NCBI GenBank assembly: GCA_029378245.1
Contig: JARKIF010000070.1
Location: forward strand, 106,609-170,608
Reading direction: 5' to 3'
Length of the DNA stretch: 64,000 bases
Source: Roridomyces roridus
Taxonomy: Eukaryota > Basidiomycota > Agaricomycetes > Agaricales > Mycenaceae
The position numbers and the translations under genes were made by a program. Position 1 is the stretch's first letter. Each line of letters opens with the position of its first letter. Under the pieces are notes generated by a model. That model searched no databases. It worked only from the letters and a program-made list of their open reading frames with translations, and had not been told where the DNA came from. Below are positions 1 to 12,480 of the stretch, piece after piece.

Positions 1-822
1 GCCTACGGGCGCTTGGTGTCAGAGAAAGCGGCTAGCCGGATAAGATGGGTTACTCACGGATGCCGAAATGCAGAGCCCATCCCATGAGGACAATCTGGGC
101 GGATAGGACGGCGAGGAGGAAGGACAGAACGTATTTGTTCGAAAGGTAAAGGGCGTAAACTCGTAGGATCAAAGTCACTGAATGGGAGGTGAGTGGGCTA
201 TTTCCGAAAGGGCAGGTGACTTGCATTCGGCGACTGCAAGAATGTCAGTATCAAGCGATCTTATCCATCTAGTCGAGAGACGTACTGGCGACTAGGGACA
301 TTGTGGCAGCTCCAGGGAATAGAACGTATTTTTCACATCTGAAGGACATCGGTTCACGGATCGTCCGGATAGCACAGAACGTACGTCTCGACCGACCACT
401 GCGTCTCGAAGAAAGCTAAATTCGAGTTGAGAGATCCGGGATAGGGGGTAGGCGAGGCACGTACCAACTTGCAAGACGATGAACTGGCCGTGGGTCACAT
501 ATCGATTCAGGTAGAAGAGGGTCGAAGCCAAGGTGAGCGGCTGCGACCAAATCTTGTCCACTTCCGCCGGGAAAGTTAAAACTGAATGAATGAGTTTGGA
601 TTACCGTCCGCAGTGCAGACAGCGCGTACTGTGGTCATATATGTACAGAACATAACTGTGAGGCGAATCAGTTCGGAGTCCCGTCTGTAGCAGCTAGCGC
701 CGACTTACCAAGCCGTTGCGAACATATAATTGTTGCGCCTGAGAAGAACATGAGTCCCGAAGCAGCACTGCAGGGCCAGGAAGGACTCACAAATGCATAA
801 ACGCAGTGGCTAGAGACTCCAT
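1..822 (-). CDS. DUF6533 membrane protein, copy a (partial, runs off the left edge)
   Basis: The protein starts MESLATAF at 822 and its C-terminus lies beyond base 1. After a short first exon, the next exons read RNNYMFATA and then a stretch containing FPAEVDKIWSQPLTLAS and FYLNRYVTHGQF. This is the DUF6533 signature: an acidic segment, a Trp, then a membrane helix ending LNRY. The same exon order and nearly the same residues occur in the copy at 20485-22132, so the two are paralogues. DUF6533 proteins are multi-pass membrane proteins of unknown function, expanded in Agaricomycetes. It is transcribed away from the neighbouring O-methyltransferase. Part of the frame (about 292-480) reads through what is probably an intron. 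Only the 5' half can be judged. Confidence 0.75.
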
Positions 823-1654
823 CGGAACGGGTCAAAGAAAGAGAAAACGGAGCACGTATCGGGGACTTCGCTCTGATATACGGTTTCTTTACCGGAGGTA
901 GCTGGAAATGGGTGACGTTAGACCCACTGGGAGCATGTTTGTTTCATCAGACATGTCATATGCACCAAAACGACTTAGATTCCCTTGTGACTTGTCCCTT
1001 GAACTCGATGCAAATCAATGATAGACAGCGGGGCGCTCTGTAGCCTGCAGCGTTCCTGTGAAATCCAGGCTATTTGAGCGCAGACGAAGCCAGCTTTCCT
1101 ACATTCCAGGTCCCTCTGTAGCCGACGGGAATTTTGGGAATCTGCTGGCGCATGGCGATATTGAACTGCAGTGTGAATCTGTCAGATCTCGCGACCCGGG
1201 TAGAACAAACTCAATCTTTCGACGCCGCCACGATTGATTTCGGCGGAGTCTCCCGCGTGCTGTGCTCTCGGGAACGGTACCCATTAAGTTGGCGATGCGA
1301 CAAGTCCGCATCACCGACTGTGGCGCCCTGACCGTGGTCGTGGACCGCGCCGCCTTCAAGTTGTACCGGTAAATTAATGTCGAGATGAATACTTTGCGGA
1401 TTTGGGCGCTGCCAGGTGCTGCCCTGAGCACGGCCATGCTGAAAACATGAGGAGAGATGAGATGGCTGTTATCTTGAAGCGATGTTGTGGTTTGTGACAA
1501 GTCCCGATCACGAGTTTTCCCACACCTTGCCATCGAACGACGCGCGAACTGGTTTGTCCGATGCTTGTCGGCCACGATCTACCACCCAAAATGGCTATCT
1601 ACGCGACGCGGATCGCTACCCATCCCAATCCTCTCTCTCCCCGTCTGCTCAGAA
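823..1654. other. Divergent intergenic region, no gene seen
   Basis: This 832-base stretch separates the start of the DUF6533 gene from the first O-methyltransferase. Overlapping frames on both strands (around 1099-1590) show no recognisable domain and no paralogue support, so I read it as a shared promoter region. Confidence 0.5.
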
Positions 1655-3664
1655 ATGTCCACCTCCGAGTCTTCTGGCTTGCAAGAAATCCTCGCGCTCA
1701 GTGAGCTGATAAACAAGGCCGTCGCACAGATCGTGCAGTACGGTGCTGTCATCCCCTCGCTTCACTCCACCGAGCCGGGCCCATTCGATACACCGGAGGA
1801 AACGCCTGCTGAGATTTCTGCAGCCATCCGCACTATTGACGCGGCTTGCGCGCAACTCAGTCTCACCGTGGCCAGTCCCGGCCACAGTGTGTGCAATGTC
1901 AGTCTTCTCCTTGGTCGCAGAAAACGCGTGTTGATGTCAGTCTCCAGAAATCATATGAAGTATGGTTGATCCCTTTTGTTACCGGGCACCACTGACAGAA
2001 AGACAGGCCAGGGAAACAGCATGTCTTCGCGTAGCTGTCGAAGCTAAAATTGCGGACTTACTCCTCGACAAACCAGAGGGATTGCCTGTCGATCAGCTAT
2101 CCGCCAAAACTGGGATAGACGCCAAGAAACTTGCGCGCGTCCTGCGCTATCTCGCTACCAAGCATGTTTTCACCGAAGGTGGGCTGCTGATCGTATTCCA
2201 TTCTTTCCAGGTGCTGAATTCAACGCAGTCAAACCGAATGTCTTTGCGAACAACCGGCTCAGCATGCGGCTCTTGTCCACGGATCCTTTGTCGGACCTTG
2301 CTACTTTCCTGTACGATTCTCAGTTCAACTTGTCGCCGATTTTGATTCGTTTTTAGCGGCGAAGAGTGTATGAAGGCTGCCACTGCGTTGAACGAAACCT
2401 TGCAGGATCCAAACACGACTTCATCCACGGTGTCTGCGGGGACTGCCTTCACCCGTGCACATGGCCATGACTTCTTTGCTTACACGTCGACCGTGAGGCC
2501 CTTTACTTCGTTGCTCCACCGTTTCTGACACTACCTGTAGCCGGAGCAACAGAAGCGTATTGGTGTATGTTCTGATTATCACTGCCGCTCTTCCTTCAAC
2601 TGACATTTCTAGCATTTCGGACGTGCGATGATGGGATGGGGAGGAGTTACAGGGCGGGCCATGTTGCCTAAAAGTATCCATTCCGACTCTCTTTCTGTTC
2701 GCGGTGCTAAATCGCTCCAGTCTATCCCTGGGCGACTCTCCCGAAGGACACGGTCGTTTGCGATGTCGGAGGAGGCACTGGACACATCTCCATGATTTTG
2801 TTGCAGGCACATCCGCACCTCAAGATTGTTGTTCAGGACCTACCAGGCGTGATCGCACAAGGACAAGAGGTGAATTCGACGCTTGCCTTTCCAACCACGT
2901 GTTTAATTATCTTCCAGATCCTCACGGCCGACCCCATGGACCCTGCTCTGAAAGAACGCGTCGAGTACAAGCCTCTGGATTTCTTTGCGAGTGGCCCTGT
3001 ATCGAACTGCGACTTCTATTACGTGAGTGTTCAATCGAACGAACAAAGATAGGTGGGCTGAACTGTTCGGACCTTGACCTCTCTAGATGCGCTACATCTT
3101 GTCAGTGGCAGCACTGCCAATCCAGTGGCGGGGAACTAACCATCAGCAGGCACGATTGGCCGAACGCCTCTTGCCAGCAAATCTTGGATAACATCCGCAA
3201 GTCGATGAAACCATCTAGCCGTGTGCTCATTCGTATGTCCTCCCTCCTGACGACCCTTGATCGAATTCGTTACCTCGACAGATGAATTTGTGTTGCAACA
3301 CGTCGCTCGGCAGCCACTCGACGATGCGCCTGTTTTCAAACCCGTACGCTGTGTTCTCTTCTCGCAACTCCGCATCGTGATGGCAATTTAGGCGCCGGAA
3401 CCTCTTCTCCCGAATTACGGAGTGGGCAATATCAGGCCCTACGCGCAAGATCTCTTGATGATGGAGATGCACAACAGCAAGGAACGGACGCTTCAAGAAT
3501 TCATTGACATTGGGTAAATCTTTGATGTACTTCCCGTGCCTACGGCGATCCGCTCACATGTCGCGGCCAGAACTCAAAGTGGGCTTCGATTCGTGAAGAT
3601 TTGGACGCAGGGTGATGTGCCCTTGTTGGAATTTGAATTAGACGCGCCGAACAGTTCGGTGTGA
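1655..3664 (+). CDS. SAM-dependent O-methyltransferase, most divergent copy (OMT1)
   Basis: It starts MSTSESSGLQEIL and ends ELDAPNSSV at 3664. It looks broken in raw frames, but introns inferred from the paralogue at 3972-5778 restore a full protein of about 430 residues. The order is a helical dimerisation region, a winged-helix segment (VAVEAKIADLLLDKPEGL, KKLARVLRYL), the SAM-binding motif VVCDVGGGTGH, the acidic loop VVQDLP, the catalytic HDWP near LDNIRKSMKPSS, then APEPLLPNYG and ERTLQEF. The family moves a methyl group from SAM to a phenolic hydroxyl. Exon 2 needs the acceptor ending at 2006 rather than the first possible one. All key residues are present, so it is probably functional. 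The substrate is unknown. Confidence 0.82.
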
Positions 3665-3918
3665 AATGGCTATCCCCAAAAGTGTGTTTAATTACTTCCT
3701 TATATTTAGTTTGGTTAGCATCGAACATGCGGTACCAAGCTGCCGGCCCATTAGAAGATTGGCTCCGAAGTGAGGATCGGCATCAACGGAATGCCGGCAT
3801 CAGAAGATGTCACGGCTTCTCGCTTGATTGTTCTCCGTCAAGATCATCTCAATTTCACCGCCCGTGGGCGCTCTTGTTACGAAGACCCTCACTAATCATG
3901 TCCGTCTTGTTTCCCCAA

Positions 3919-3924
3919 TATAAA
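3919..3924 (+). promoter_or_regulatory. TATA box of OMT2
   Basis: TATAAA lies 48 bases before the ATG at 3972, in a 307-base gap after OMT1. Position and sequence fit a core promoter; nothing else supports it. Confidence 0.45.
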
Positions 3925-3971
3925 GGCTCTCTCGTTTCGGGGGATCCACAACAACTCCCAACTTCACAACC

Positions 3972-5778
3972 ATGTCCGGCATCGCAGAAATCGTCGCTCT
4001 CGCCGACTTGATATCCAGCACCGTCAAGGATGTCGTCGCAGAGTACGGCGCTGCGGGGGTTAACCTCCCCTCCCTGTCCTCCACCACCCCCGGCCCCTTC
4101 GAGACTCCTGAATCGACGCCCCCGAAGCTCGCCAAGGCCATCAAGACCTTGGATGCAGCCTGCTCGCAGCTCATGTACACCGTCGGCAGCCCGGGGCATG
4201 TCATCGCCAACGTGTGTCTCCCCCTTCATCACAGTTTGCGGTCTGAGATCTGACCAATCCCACAGAAATGCTACGCCATCCAAGAGCCTGCCTGCATGCT
4301 CGTCGCCGTCGATTCCAAGATCGCGGACCATCTCCTCAACAAGCCTGAGGGCCTTCACGTCGACGAGCTCTCCAAGCTCACCGGCGTCGACTCGGGCAAA
4401 CTCGCTCGTGTTCTTCGTCTCCTCTGCACGAAGCATTGCTTTGCTGAGAGTGCGTCTTTCTCCCCCTTCGTTCGTGCCGATTCTCATAGAACTATTAGTC
4501 AAGCCCAACGTTTTCGTCAACAACCGGCTCAGTATGAAGCTGGTTTCGTCAGACCCGCTCTCGGCTCTGGTGGGACACATCACGGACGAGGCCGGCGTCG
4601 CGGCTCTCGCGCTCAACGACACCCTCCAAGATCCCGAGATGACCCACTCCCAAACCCCCGATGCCAGCCCCTTCAAAAAGGCGCATGGTGTCTCGATTTT
4701 CGAGTTTTACGGTTCTGTGCGTACTATGTTTGATTATCGTTGTTCTCCGAGTTGAACTTTCATTTCAGCACCCCAAAAATGCGACTCGGTTCAACCAATG
4801 CATGGCTGGCTGGGGTAGCGTCACTGGAAACGGCATGCTTCCCAAGGGTGCGTTTTTTCAACAAGTTCAACGACATGGAGATTAAGCAACTCGGGCAGTC
4901 TATCCCTGGGCGACCCTTCCGAAGGACACCGTGATCTGCGATGTCGGAGGTGGATACGGACACCACACAATCGATCTGGTCAAGGAGTTCCCTCATCTCA
5001 AGGTCGTCGTTCAGGATCTCCCGTCCGTTGTTGAGGAGGGCAGGCAGGTTCGTCGTTCTTTTTTTGGCATGTTGAACATTTTGACGGAAACCCATTTAGA
5101 GCTTGGCTGACAACAAGGATCTCAGCGTCTCGTTGAAGCAGCGCGTGGAGCACATTCCGTTTGATTTCTTCAAAGACTCTCCGGTGAAAGACTGTGATAT
5201 CTACTACGTGCGTCCCTTTGGGAATTCCGTGTCGTTAATCTGACGACTTGGATTTAGCTCGCCCACATCGTCCACGACTGGCCTCTCGCGGAGTGCAAGA
5301 AGATCCTGGACAACATCCGCAAGGTCGCCAAACCATCCAGCCGTCTGTTCATCCACGAATTTGTCCTGCAATACGCCGCCGCCGAAGCCGGCACCAATGT
5401 TGAAAAGGTCAAACCTTCCCGCAACTTCTTCCAAGCCATGCTGCGGAAGAAAGCCAGCGCACCCGAGGATTTCGTGGGACAAACGAAGGTGAAGTGACAC
5501 CTTGGTTTGTCGCACGCGATAATTGTGTGCGCCGGCTTCGAGCCGCAGTGTTTACTGACACCTCTTTTTTTTCATAGGCTCCTGAACCGCTTCTTCCCAA
5601 CTGGGGCATTGGGCGTGTACGCCAGTACAATCAGGACATCAACATGATGATCTGCCTCAACAGCCAGGAGCGCACGTTGGCCGAGTTTACTGAGATGGGA
5701 GCGGCGAGCGGGTTCGAGTTTGTTAAACTCTGGGATCTTGGCGAGGCTGGTGTTGTCGAGTTCAAGCCCAAGGCCTGA
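3972..5778 (+). CDS. SAM-dependent O-methyltransferase (OMT2)
   Basis: It starts MSGIAEIVALADL at 3972 and ends GVVEFKPKA at 5778, with about eight short introns. Domains in order are an N-terminal helical dimerisation part, a winged helix (MLVAVDSKIADHLLNKPEGL, GKLARVLRLLCTKHCF), the SAM-binding motif VICDVGGGYGHHTIDL, VVVQDLPSVVEEG, the catalytic His in LAHIVHDWPLAEC, DNIRKVAKPSS, and a conserved C-terminus with APEPLLPNWGIGR. This is the class I plant/fungal O-methyltransferase fold (Methyltransf_2 type), which methylates aromatic hydroxyls. All catalytic positions look intact. A 273-codon frame on the opposite strand is a shadow. It sits directly after OMT1 and before the first FAD monooxygenase, all on the same strand, consistent with a hydroxylate-then-methylate pathway. 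Confidence 0.9.
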
Positions 5779-6323
5779 GTAGAATATGTAGATGAATACC
5801 CAACCACATGTCTGTACTAGCAATGTTTTCTTTTCCTTTTCTCGTCCGCGGCTGACAATTCGAATACCCAACCGCATGTTCCGTGCTCGTGGAGGTTTTC
5901 TTTGAATCGGTAGCGGAAGGCTGCTCTAGAACGTCTAAAGCGTACCGAAATGAATCAAAAGAATGATCTACGTGGTCTTTGGCGTCCGACGATTGCTTGA
6001 CTGCTGTCGTCTTGCCCAATCACTGAGGCGCTTCTTCGTTCGCCGACGGCCCTCCCGTAATTTGTTCAATTTCATGATTAGAGCAGGAAGAGAATGGACT
6101 TTTGTAGGGCATATTCAGTCGCGTTTGAGCGCCGTACAGAGAGAGACATAGTTGTCGATGCCGTTGCAACGCCGAGGGCATCGCGGCATCACATCACATC
6201 ATGAGAAATGACAACGATTTTTGATCACTGCGCTCAAATTCTAAACTTGACCGCAACGACATCCGCTGCGAATGCGTCGACGTCGGATGCCCAGTCAGCC
6301 GAGGATGTCGATACTCTTGCGTT
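5779..6323. other. Intergenic region between OMT2 and FAD monooxygenase 1, no gene seen
   Basis: About 545 bases with no supported reading frame. It holds the 3' end of OMT2 and the upstream region of the next gene; short frames here have no recognisable content. Confidence 0.5.
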
Positions 6324-6335
6324 GAGTACATAAGG
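6324..6335 (+). promoter_or_regulatory. Conserved promoter element GAGTACATAAGG of FAD monooxygenase 1
   Basis: GAGTACATAAGG is preceded by TCGATACT and followed shortly by GTCTAGCCATGGG. The same block stands at 15620-15631 before FAD monooxygenase 2, at nearly the same distance (75 and 78 bases) from the ATG. It is conserved while the bases between it and the ATG differ. It may serve as a TATA-like core element. Confidence 0.4.
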
Positions 6336-6409
6336 TGGTGGGTCTAGCCATGGGACCATCCATAAATCTCCCCCGCTCTCCTTCCACTGCTCGCAGCTCG
6401 CACACTTCC

Positions 6410-8744
6410 ATGTCTTCATCCAGGACGACGAGTAGCGACGGCAGCAGCTTCGCTACGACCTTTGGGCCGCCAGGGGAGGTCCATCCGGTTCTCATAGCTG
6501 GAGCAGGTATGTATGCGCATTCCAGCATCTTCAAGCTCCGCTAAATATTGACTCGTCAGGCCCGGCTGGAACTCTTCTTGCTGTAAGGGACAGCGACGTT
6601 TTCTTTCGAGTATCCTCAGAACACCGTCCGCATAGTTCTGCCTGGCAAAGTTGGGCATCCGCCCCTTGATCGTCGACTCGAATCACTTCATTGACCACGA
6701 ATGGGGACGCGGGGATGCACTCCTCTGTCGGTAAGACAGCACTTGGATGGTAAAGGTACATGGTGATATATCCTCACCAGGGCCACCGAAATACTTCGCT
6801 CCCTCGGTATCGCGGAGAGGATAATTTCACAAGGACAACGACTCTACCAACGTACTTTCTGGGTCAGTGACTTTTTTTGGGAGAAATAACGGGCCAAGAC
6901 GGTGCTCTTAGGACATGACGGCCGACCCCCCGACGTGGAAGACAATCAGCGACTACTTCGAGAAGGAGTTGGATAGTGAGGAGTTGTATACGTCGGTTGC
7001 TCTGGTCATCTCCACCGGTTGGCGTTACTCACATCGTAGGCTAGGATAACCATACGTCAGGGATTGGTAGAGAAGACCCTCACCGATGCCACTACGTCCA
7101 TCTGCGGCGCCACTGTGGCCCGTCCCTGGGCTTTCGTTGACGCGCATATAGACGAGACGAGCCCCAACTCCGAGCCCGTGGTTGTCACTGTCAAATCGCA
7201 ATACGGTGAACTGCGCGAGGTCCGCGCGCGGTATGTTGTAGGCTGCGACGGTGGACGCAGCATGGTCCGTCGTTCTCTCGAGAAATACGGTGTCAAATTT
7301 CAAGGGGACGCGCATGATTCTGTCTGGTGTGCAATGGATGTTCTTGGATTCAAGACAGATTTTCCCGACGTCAAGAAAGTCCCGTGCGTGTGTTACTATA
7401 GCAGTTCCACCATTTCAACTGACGTGTCTCGAAGTATTCTCTCAGCGAAAGACGGCGCCATTCTCATCATCCCCCGTGAAGATATTCACGGCCAAAACTG
7501 CTTCAGATTTTATTGCGAGATGTCTGCGACGGGAGCAACACCTTCCATGGAAAATGTCGTAGCCAAGGTCCATCGAGTGTTACAGCCGTATACAATAACT
7601 TGGGACGAAGTCAACTGGTTCACGGTGTACACTGTGGGCCAACGTATCGCGTCGGCATTCGATGTGCATCAGCGTATCTTTTTGGCCGGCGATGCGGCGC
7701 ATCTGCACAGTCCCAAAGGTTCGGTCGCTGATTTTCTTTACATTGTTCTAACCAACGACTCGATCAGGTGCCCTCGGGATGAACACATCCCTCATGGACG
7801 CCCATAACCTCGCCACCAAGATCGCACTTGTGCATAGCGGATTCGCACACCCGAAAATCCTTTCCACTTATGCTCTTGAACGCCGCGGTGTCGCCGTGCG
7901 CCTGCTCGAAATGGACGTCGAGCTCATCGAGCTCTACGCCAAGCAAGGCGGCACATCCGAGTCCCCCGAGCACATGCAGAGACTCGTCGCCTATATACGG
8001 AAACACCTGGCGTTCCAGGCGGGGACGGATATTACTTATGCAGCGAACGATTTGGTTCGGAATGCCGTCCCGAGGAGTTGCTCGGCGATGCTGGAGCTCG
8101 TCGGGGGCGAGGGTTTGATTGTTGGCCGACGGCTTCTTCCTGCTGGCGTCAGGAGGTACAGCGACGGGCATCCTTGCAGCATCCTCGACGCCGCGCCTTA
8201 CGACGGCAGGTTCACCGTCTTCATCTGCCTCGGAGATTTGACCGCCCCGGGCGGATTCGAGCAATTGAACGGATTGCGAGATTTAGTCTTTCGACAGGGT
8301 GGACTTTGGGATAGTCTGGGCGATAGGGCAGAGAAGGTGATTCGTTTCGCTGGGGTAACGACAACATCGCATCTCTCCATCGAATTTGCCAACCTCGTTC
8401 ATCGTGTGCTCGACCTGCCCACCATATCCGCCGTTTTACCCACCAAGACACAAGCAACGCTATTCGATACGACTCGGCTCTACAACGACAACATCCCCTG
8501 TTTATCGCCATACGTGGATCATACTGCGCAGACGCCGTCCACCGCGGAGACGGACATTATCAGTCTCAAGGCCGCCGCGGGAATCTTGCTTCATCCGGCG
8601 CACCAAAAGTGGGATGTGGATTTAGTGAGCGGGGGAATTGTTGTTGTTCGGCCGGATGGGCATGTGGGGATTATGAGCTCAGGGTTAGATGGCGCTTCGT
8701 GGGATGTTGTGGAGGGTTATTTCAAGGGATTTTTGGTGCTGTGA
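6410..8744 (+). CDS. Phenol-hydroxylase-type FAD monooxygenase, copy 1
   Basis: It starts MSSSRTTSSDGSS at 6410 and ends FLVL at 8744. An intron splits the FAD-binding GxGxxG motif (VLIAGAG, then PAGTLLA). Next come LAKLGIRPLIVDS, RTFWDMTADPPTWKT, the DG motif VVGCDGGRS, a stretch ending in DFPDVKK, and the GD motif RIFLAGDAAHLHSPKG, followed by GALGMNTSLMDAHNLATKIA. The C-terminal third matches the thioredoxin-like dimerisation domain of phenol 2-monooxygenases (RRLLPAGVRRYSDG, FICLGDL). The family hydroxylates phenols using NADPH and oxygen. About 600 residues, the usual family length. The frame is continuous once roughly seven introns are removed. It is followed 208 bases later by OMT3. 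The real substrate is unknown. Confidence 0.88.
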
Positions 8745-8952
8745 ACAAAGAAAAAGCTGCGTTGTATTTGATCTTCTTATTTCATTGGTGTTGATCTGTT
8801 TCACGAGCGGAGAGGTCGAATATGTATTACTGTCCTCCTTTGTAGACGGAAGCGAAGACGCTGGGAGGAGTTCATCGAATCTAGAAGGCTCGTGGCTTTA
8901 CCGTGGGGCTTGGGGGGTTAACTTGAGGGCATCAAGTCCTCTGCCATCCGCC

Positions 8953-10869
8953 ATGTCCCCCACCCGATCAGCCCCCAGTGCCAGCGGTCTCACCGAAATC
9001 CTCGCCCTGGCCGAGTTGATCTCCAACAGCGTCAAAGAAGTTGTGGCAGAGTACACAGCGGCCGGGGTTTGCTTACCGTCACTGTCGTCTACGACCCCTG
9101 GGCCATTTGATTCTGTGGAGTCCCTGACCACGCGCCCGAAACTCGTCGAGGCTATTCGGACGCTGGATGCTGCATGCGCGCAACTTGTGTTTACAGTCGG
9201 GAGCCCGGAGCACGTTGTGGTCAATGTAAGCGTTTTGGTTACTGGGAGCCTCTGATTCAACCGTGGCAGAAATCGCACGCTGGTGTGCGTATGGTCCTCC
9301 CTCAAGTCGTCGGTGGAATTGATGTTCAATAGATCCAAGAACCGACCTGCTTGCTCATCGCCACCGACGCCAAAATCGCAGACCACCTCCTCGACAAACC
9401 CAACGGCCTTCACGCCGACGAGCTTTCACGCCTTTCAGGCATCAATTCCGGGAAACTCGCTCGTGTGCTGAGGCTCCTTTGCACTAAGCATTGTTTCACT
9501 GAGAGTGCGTCTTGGAGAATATTTCTATTGACATTCAAACAATATTTACAGTCAAGCCCAACGTCTTTGTCAATAATCGACTGAGTATGAAGCTCCTTTC
9601 GACAGATCCAACATCTTGTTTCGTGGGACACGTGTAAGTTGCACAGTCTCCCGTATTTTCTGCCAGAAGAAGTCATGATATTTTAGAGCGGATGAAACCA
9701 GCAAAGCGTATACTGCCCTCAAAACAGCTCTGAATGACCCCGAAGGCAGCGCGTTCATGCGTCAGTTTGGTTGCAACCTGTTCGACTTTTATCGTTCGGT
9801 GAGTGGGGTCGACCTCCGAAATGAAGCCCATGTTGAATATCGTAGCCGGAGCAAAAGGAGCGGGCTACGCGGTTCAACCAAGCAATGATCGCCTTCGCCA
9901 GCGTTTCAGGCGCCGGCTTGCTCCGCCAAGGTGTCTAGGACTGCTGCGATTTTTGGAACTGATGCACATGACGGACAGCCTATCCCTGGGCTGCGCTTCC
10001 CACCGACACCGTCGTCTGCGACATCGGAGGTGGATACGGACACAATACGATCGACTTACTCAAGGACTTTCCCCAGCTCAAAATTATTGTCCAAGATTTG
10101 CCGGAAGTTATCGAGGAGGGCAGGAAGGTGTGAGATTTGTTTTCTTGTTCAACATTCTCGCAGACAAACGGAAAGATTTTGGAGACGAACAACAATCTCG
10201 ACCCTTGGTTAAAGGACCGCGTGGAGCACATTCCGTTCGATTTTTTCATTGGATCACCTGTGCAAGGGTGTGATATGTACTACGTGAGTGCCTCTGAATC
10301 CCAATACAAGCCTTGGAAATACTACCCCCATGCACGTTCCTAGCTTGCACACATCATCCATGACTGGCCCACAGCAGAGTGCAAGAAAATTTTGGACAAT
10401 ATCCGCAAGGTCGTCAAGCCGTCCAGTCGGTTGTTCGTGCGTAAGTCGCAGCTCCATCTTTACAAGATTTCCCTCTCGGGATAGCAGTGCATCATCCTTA
10501 GACGAATTCGTGCTCAAGTATGTCGCCCCTCAAGACGGAAACTCTGACAGGATTGTACAGAATTCATGCCCGGCAGTTTGAACCTTGCATAATTGATTGA
10601 ACCATCCCTAGGCCCCCGAGCCGCTACTCCCCAACTACGGAATGGGCCGCGTTCGTTTGTACGCTCAAGACATCAACATGATGGTTGTAGTCAACGGCCA
10701 GGAGCGCACTTTGGCTGAATTCATTCAAATGGGGTACGGCACTCGATTATTTTTGTGATTCGTGCTAAGTTGAACATTCATCATGACCAGGGACAATAGT
10801 GGATTTGAGTTTGTGAAACTTTGGGAACTGGGAGAAAGCGGGCTACTCGAGTTCAAACCCAGGGTTTAG
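8953..10869 (+). CDS. SAM-dependent O-methyltransferase (OMT3)
   Basis: It starts MSPTRSAPSASGLTEIL at 8953 and ends LLEFKPRV at 10869. Relative to OMT2 it has one extra small exon (KSHAG) before IQEPTCLLIATDAKIA. It keeps the winged helix, the SAM motif VVCDIGGGYGHNTIDL, IIVQDLPEVIEEG, the catalytic His in LAHIIHDWPTAEC, and the C-terminal APEPLLPNYGMGRVRLYAQD. No frame break was found. It is nearly identical to OMT4 at 18233 and lies in the same order after a FAD monooxygenase, so the pair was duplicated as one unit. Of the two it is clearly the better-preserved copy. Expected role: methylation of a hydroxyl on an aromatic product. Confidence 0.88.
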
Positions 10870-12339
10870 AATAATAACCTAGGTACCTTTGAGAACGAGA
10901 CTCGAGGAGTGACAAGGGCGTACGACCTTGATTCCCAGCGGAAACTGACAGAGAACAAATGAGACAAAACGAGATGAAACAAGAAAATGTCAGCCTTCCT
11001 TGTTGTTTCTCGTTCAATCTCGTCTGTTCACAAAAATGTCCATAGCCGAGGAGGTCTGCGCGGTCAAATGAGAATAAATGCGAACTCTTGACAGCGGTTG
11101 ACAATCGCCATCATTCAACCTCGAGTGAACGCGGTAAAACGAGAATGAATGGGACACATTGTGCATTGGGATATACGGCCGTAGGGGGAACAAATGGGAT
11201 TGAAAACGAATGAATCATTCCACTCCCCATTCCCTCGCTCTCGCACCGCGCGGCACACACCGACGCGTTCATGTCACTCTCCACTCCACCCGGGACCGCC
11301 CCAAGACCACCCCATCCACTCCACGCCATCCGCGCACATCTAGACCGGTAACGCTGGAGGGCATAATGGCGGACTCACGGGGGTATTAACTATACGCTAT
11401 ACGATGATGTGAGTAGATGTACAATGCAGGAATGAGGTTGTACATACTTTCGGGTAGGGCAGATGTTCGTCGATTGAGAGTGTTCCCAGGACACTTTGAT
11501 GGACGGCGACGGTAACATAGTAGATGTCGAGGTGACATCGAGCCAATGTTGCTGGAGCAATTGAGCCGTGTGTAACATCAATGAAGAGAAGCGTTACCTA
11601 CCAGACAATGATATGTGTCGGATTCAGTGCCCGGGGACTTGGCCTGGTAAGACATGCTAGAGACCGTCTTCAGTAGGAACTACGGAACAGCAAAGGACGT
11701 GCATACGAGTGACTGTAAACGTGTGCGGAGGGCCCGGGCGGCAGCGTGCGACTGCTTGTGAGCCACGCCAGCGATGACGGCGGCAATAAAGAGTCCGCAA
11801 TGCAGCAGAGCAGAGGATCTGGCAAGCAAGCGAGGTGGGCTGCACCCAAGCGCGTCGTCAGCTAGCCGCCAGGAGCAGCGGAAAAGCACATACTACAGAC
11901 CCGTGGCCGCTGGCCAAGGTAGCCGCCACTACGGCGAATTGGAGAGCTGCGGGAAGGGAAGGGGGACGAGCAAGCGAGGGGAGGCAGGCAATGGCATAGG
12001 GAAGAGGTGGGTGGCAGACCACGCGCGGAGATTAAGGCGAGGCGGCCAGCCCGAGAGAGGACTTGGAAGAAGAAGAAAAGAAGAGCTTAAGTCACGGGAC
12101 AATGCTACGTGGCACAGTTGTCCACACGCCGCACGTCGGATGAATATCTCGACCTAGCCTCACAGCTCCAGGGAGGCGCGAGTGAACGAGAACGGAGGTA
12201 CAACTAACTGGAACTTGCTCATCTATTCGCGTTTGTTCGTCTTGGTGCTCGCTTAAAGTGACGTTTCCCGTTTGATTCTCACCTGATCTCATTCATTCTC
12301 TGCGCGTTTCCACTGGGCTTGATTGATCATTGAGTTCAA
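10870..12339. other. Gene-free spacer
   Basis: About 1.5 kb without a convincing gene on either strand. Frames such as 11774-12157 have skewed composition and no domain. Several GAGAATGAATG-like words recur (near 11140 and, inverted, near 12290), hinting at old repeats, but no clean terminal repeats or target duplication could be defined. Confidence 0.45.
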
Positions 12340-12480
12340 GCCGCGACAACATTCCCACGGTTGAACTTTGCATCGCGAACTATATTCCCACGGCTCATGT
12401 GTTTTCATTCAGACTGAACCATCCTCGACTATACGCTGTATGTCTGTCCTACAGCTTATCCGTATCTGCTCTTCATTCAG
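12340..12480 (-). pseudogene. Remnant of a DUF6533 gene 3' end
   Basis: The segment matches 20408-20570, the last codons and 3' flank of the DUF6533 gene at 20485-22132. Shared blocks include ACGGTTGAAC, TATTCCCACGG, TTTTCATTCAGACTGAACC and the region around CTGTATGTC. It lies downstream of OMT3, just as the intact gene lies downstream of OMT4. The 17-base word TTCATTCAGACTGAACC appears twice here (12404 and 12472). No protein can be made from it; it is a relic showing that the unit was once longer. Confidence 0.65.

Noticed and set aside
1655..3664. OMT1 as a pseudogene
   Set aside because: The raw frames look broken, but each break is removed by a GT-AG intron at or near the positions used in OMT2-OMT4, and all catalytic and SAM-binding residues remain.
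3855..4676. Minus-strand frame of 273 codons
   Set aside because: It lies opposite OMT2 exons, whose protein is strongly supported; this is a shadow of GC-rich codons.
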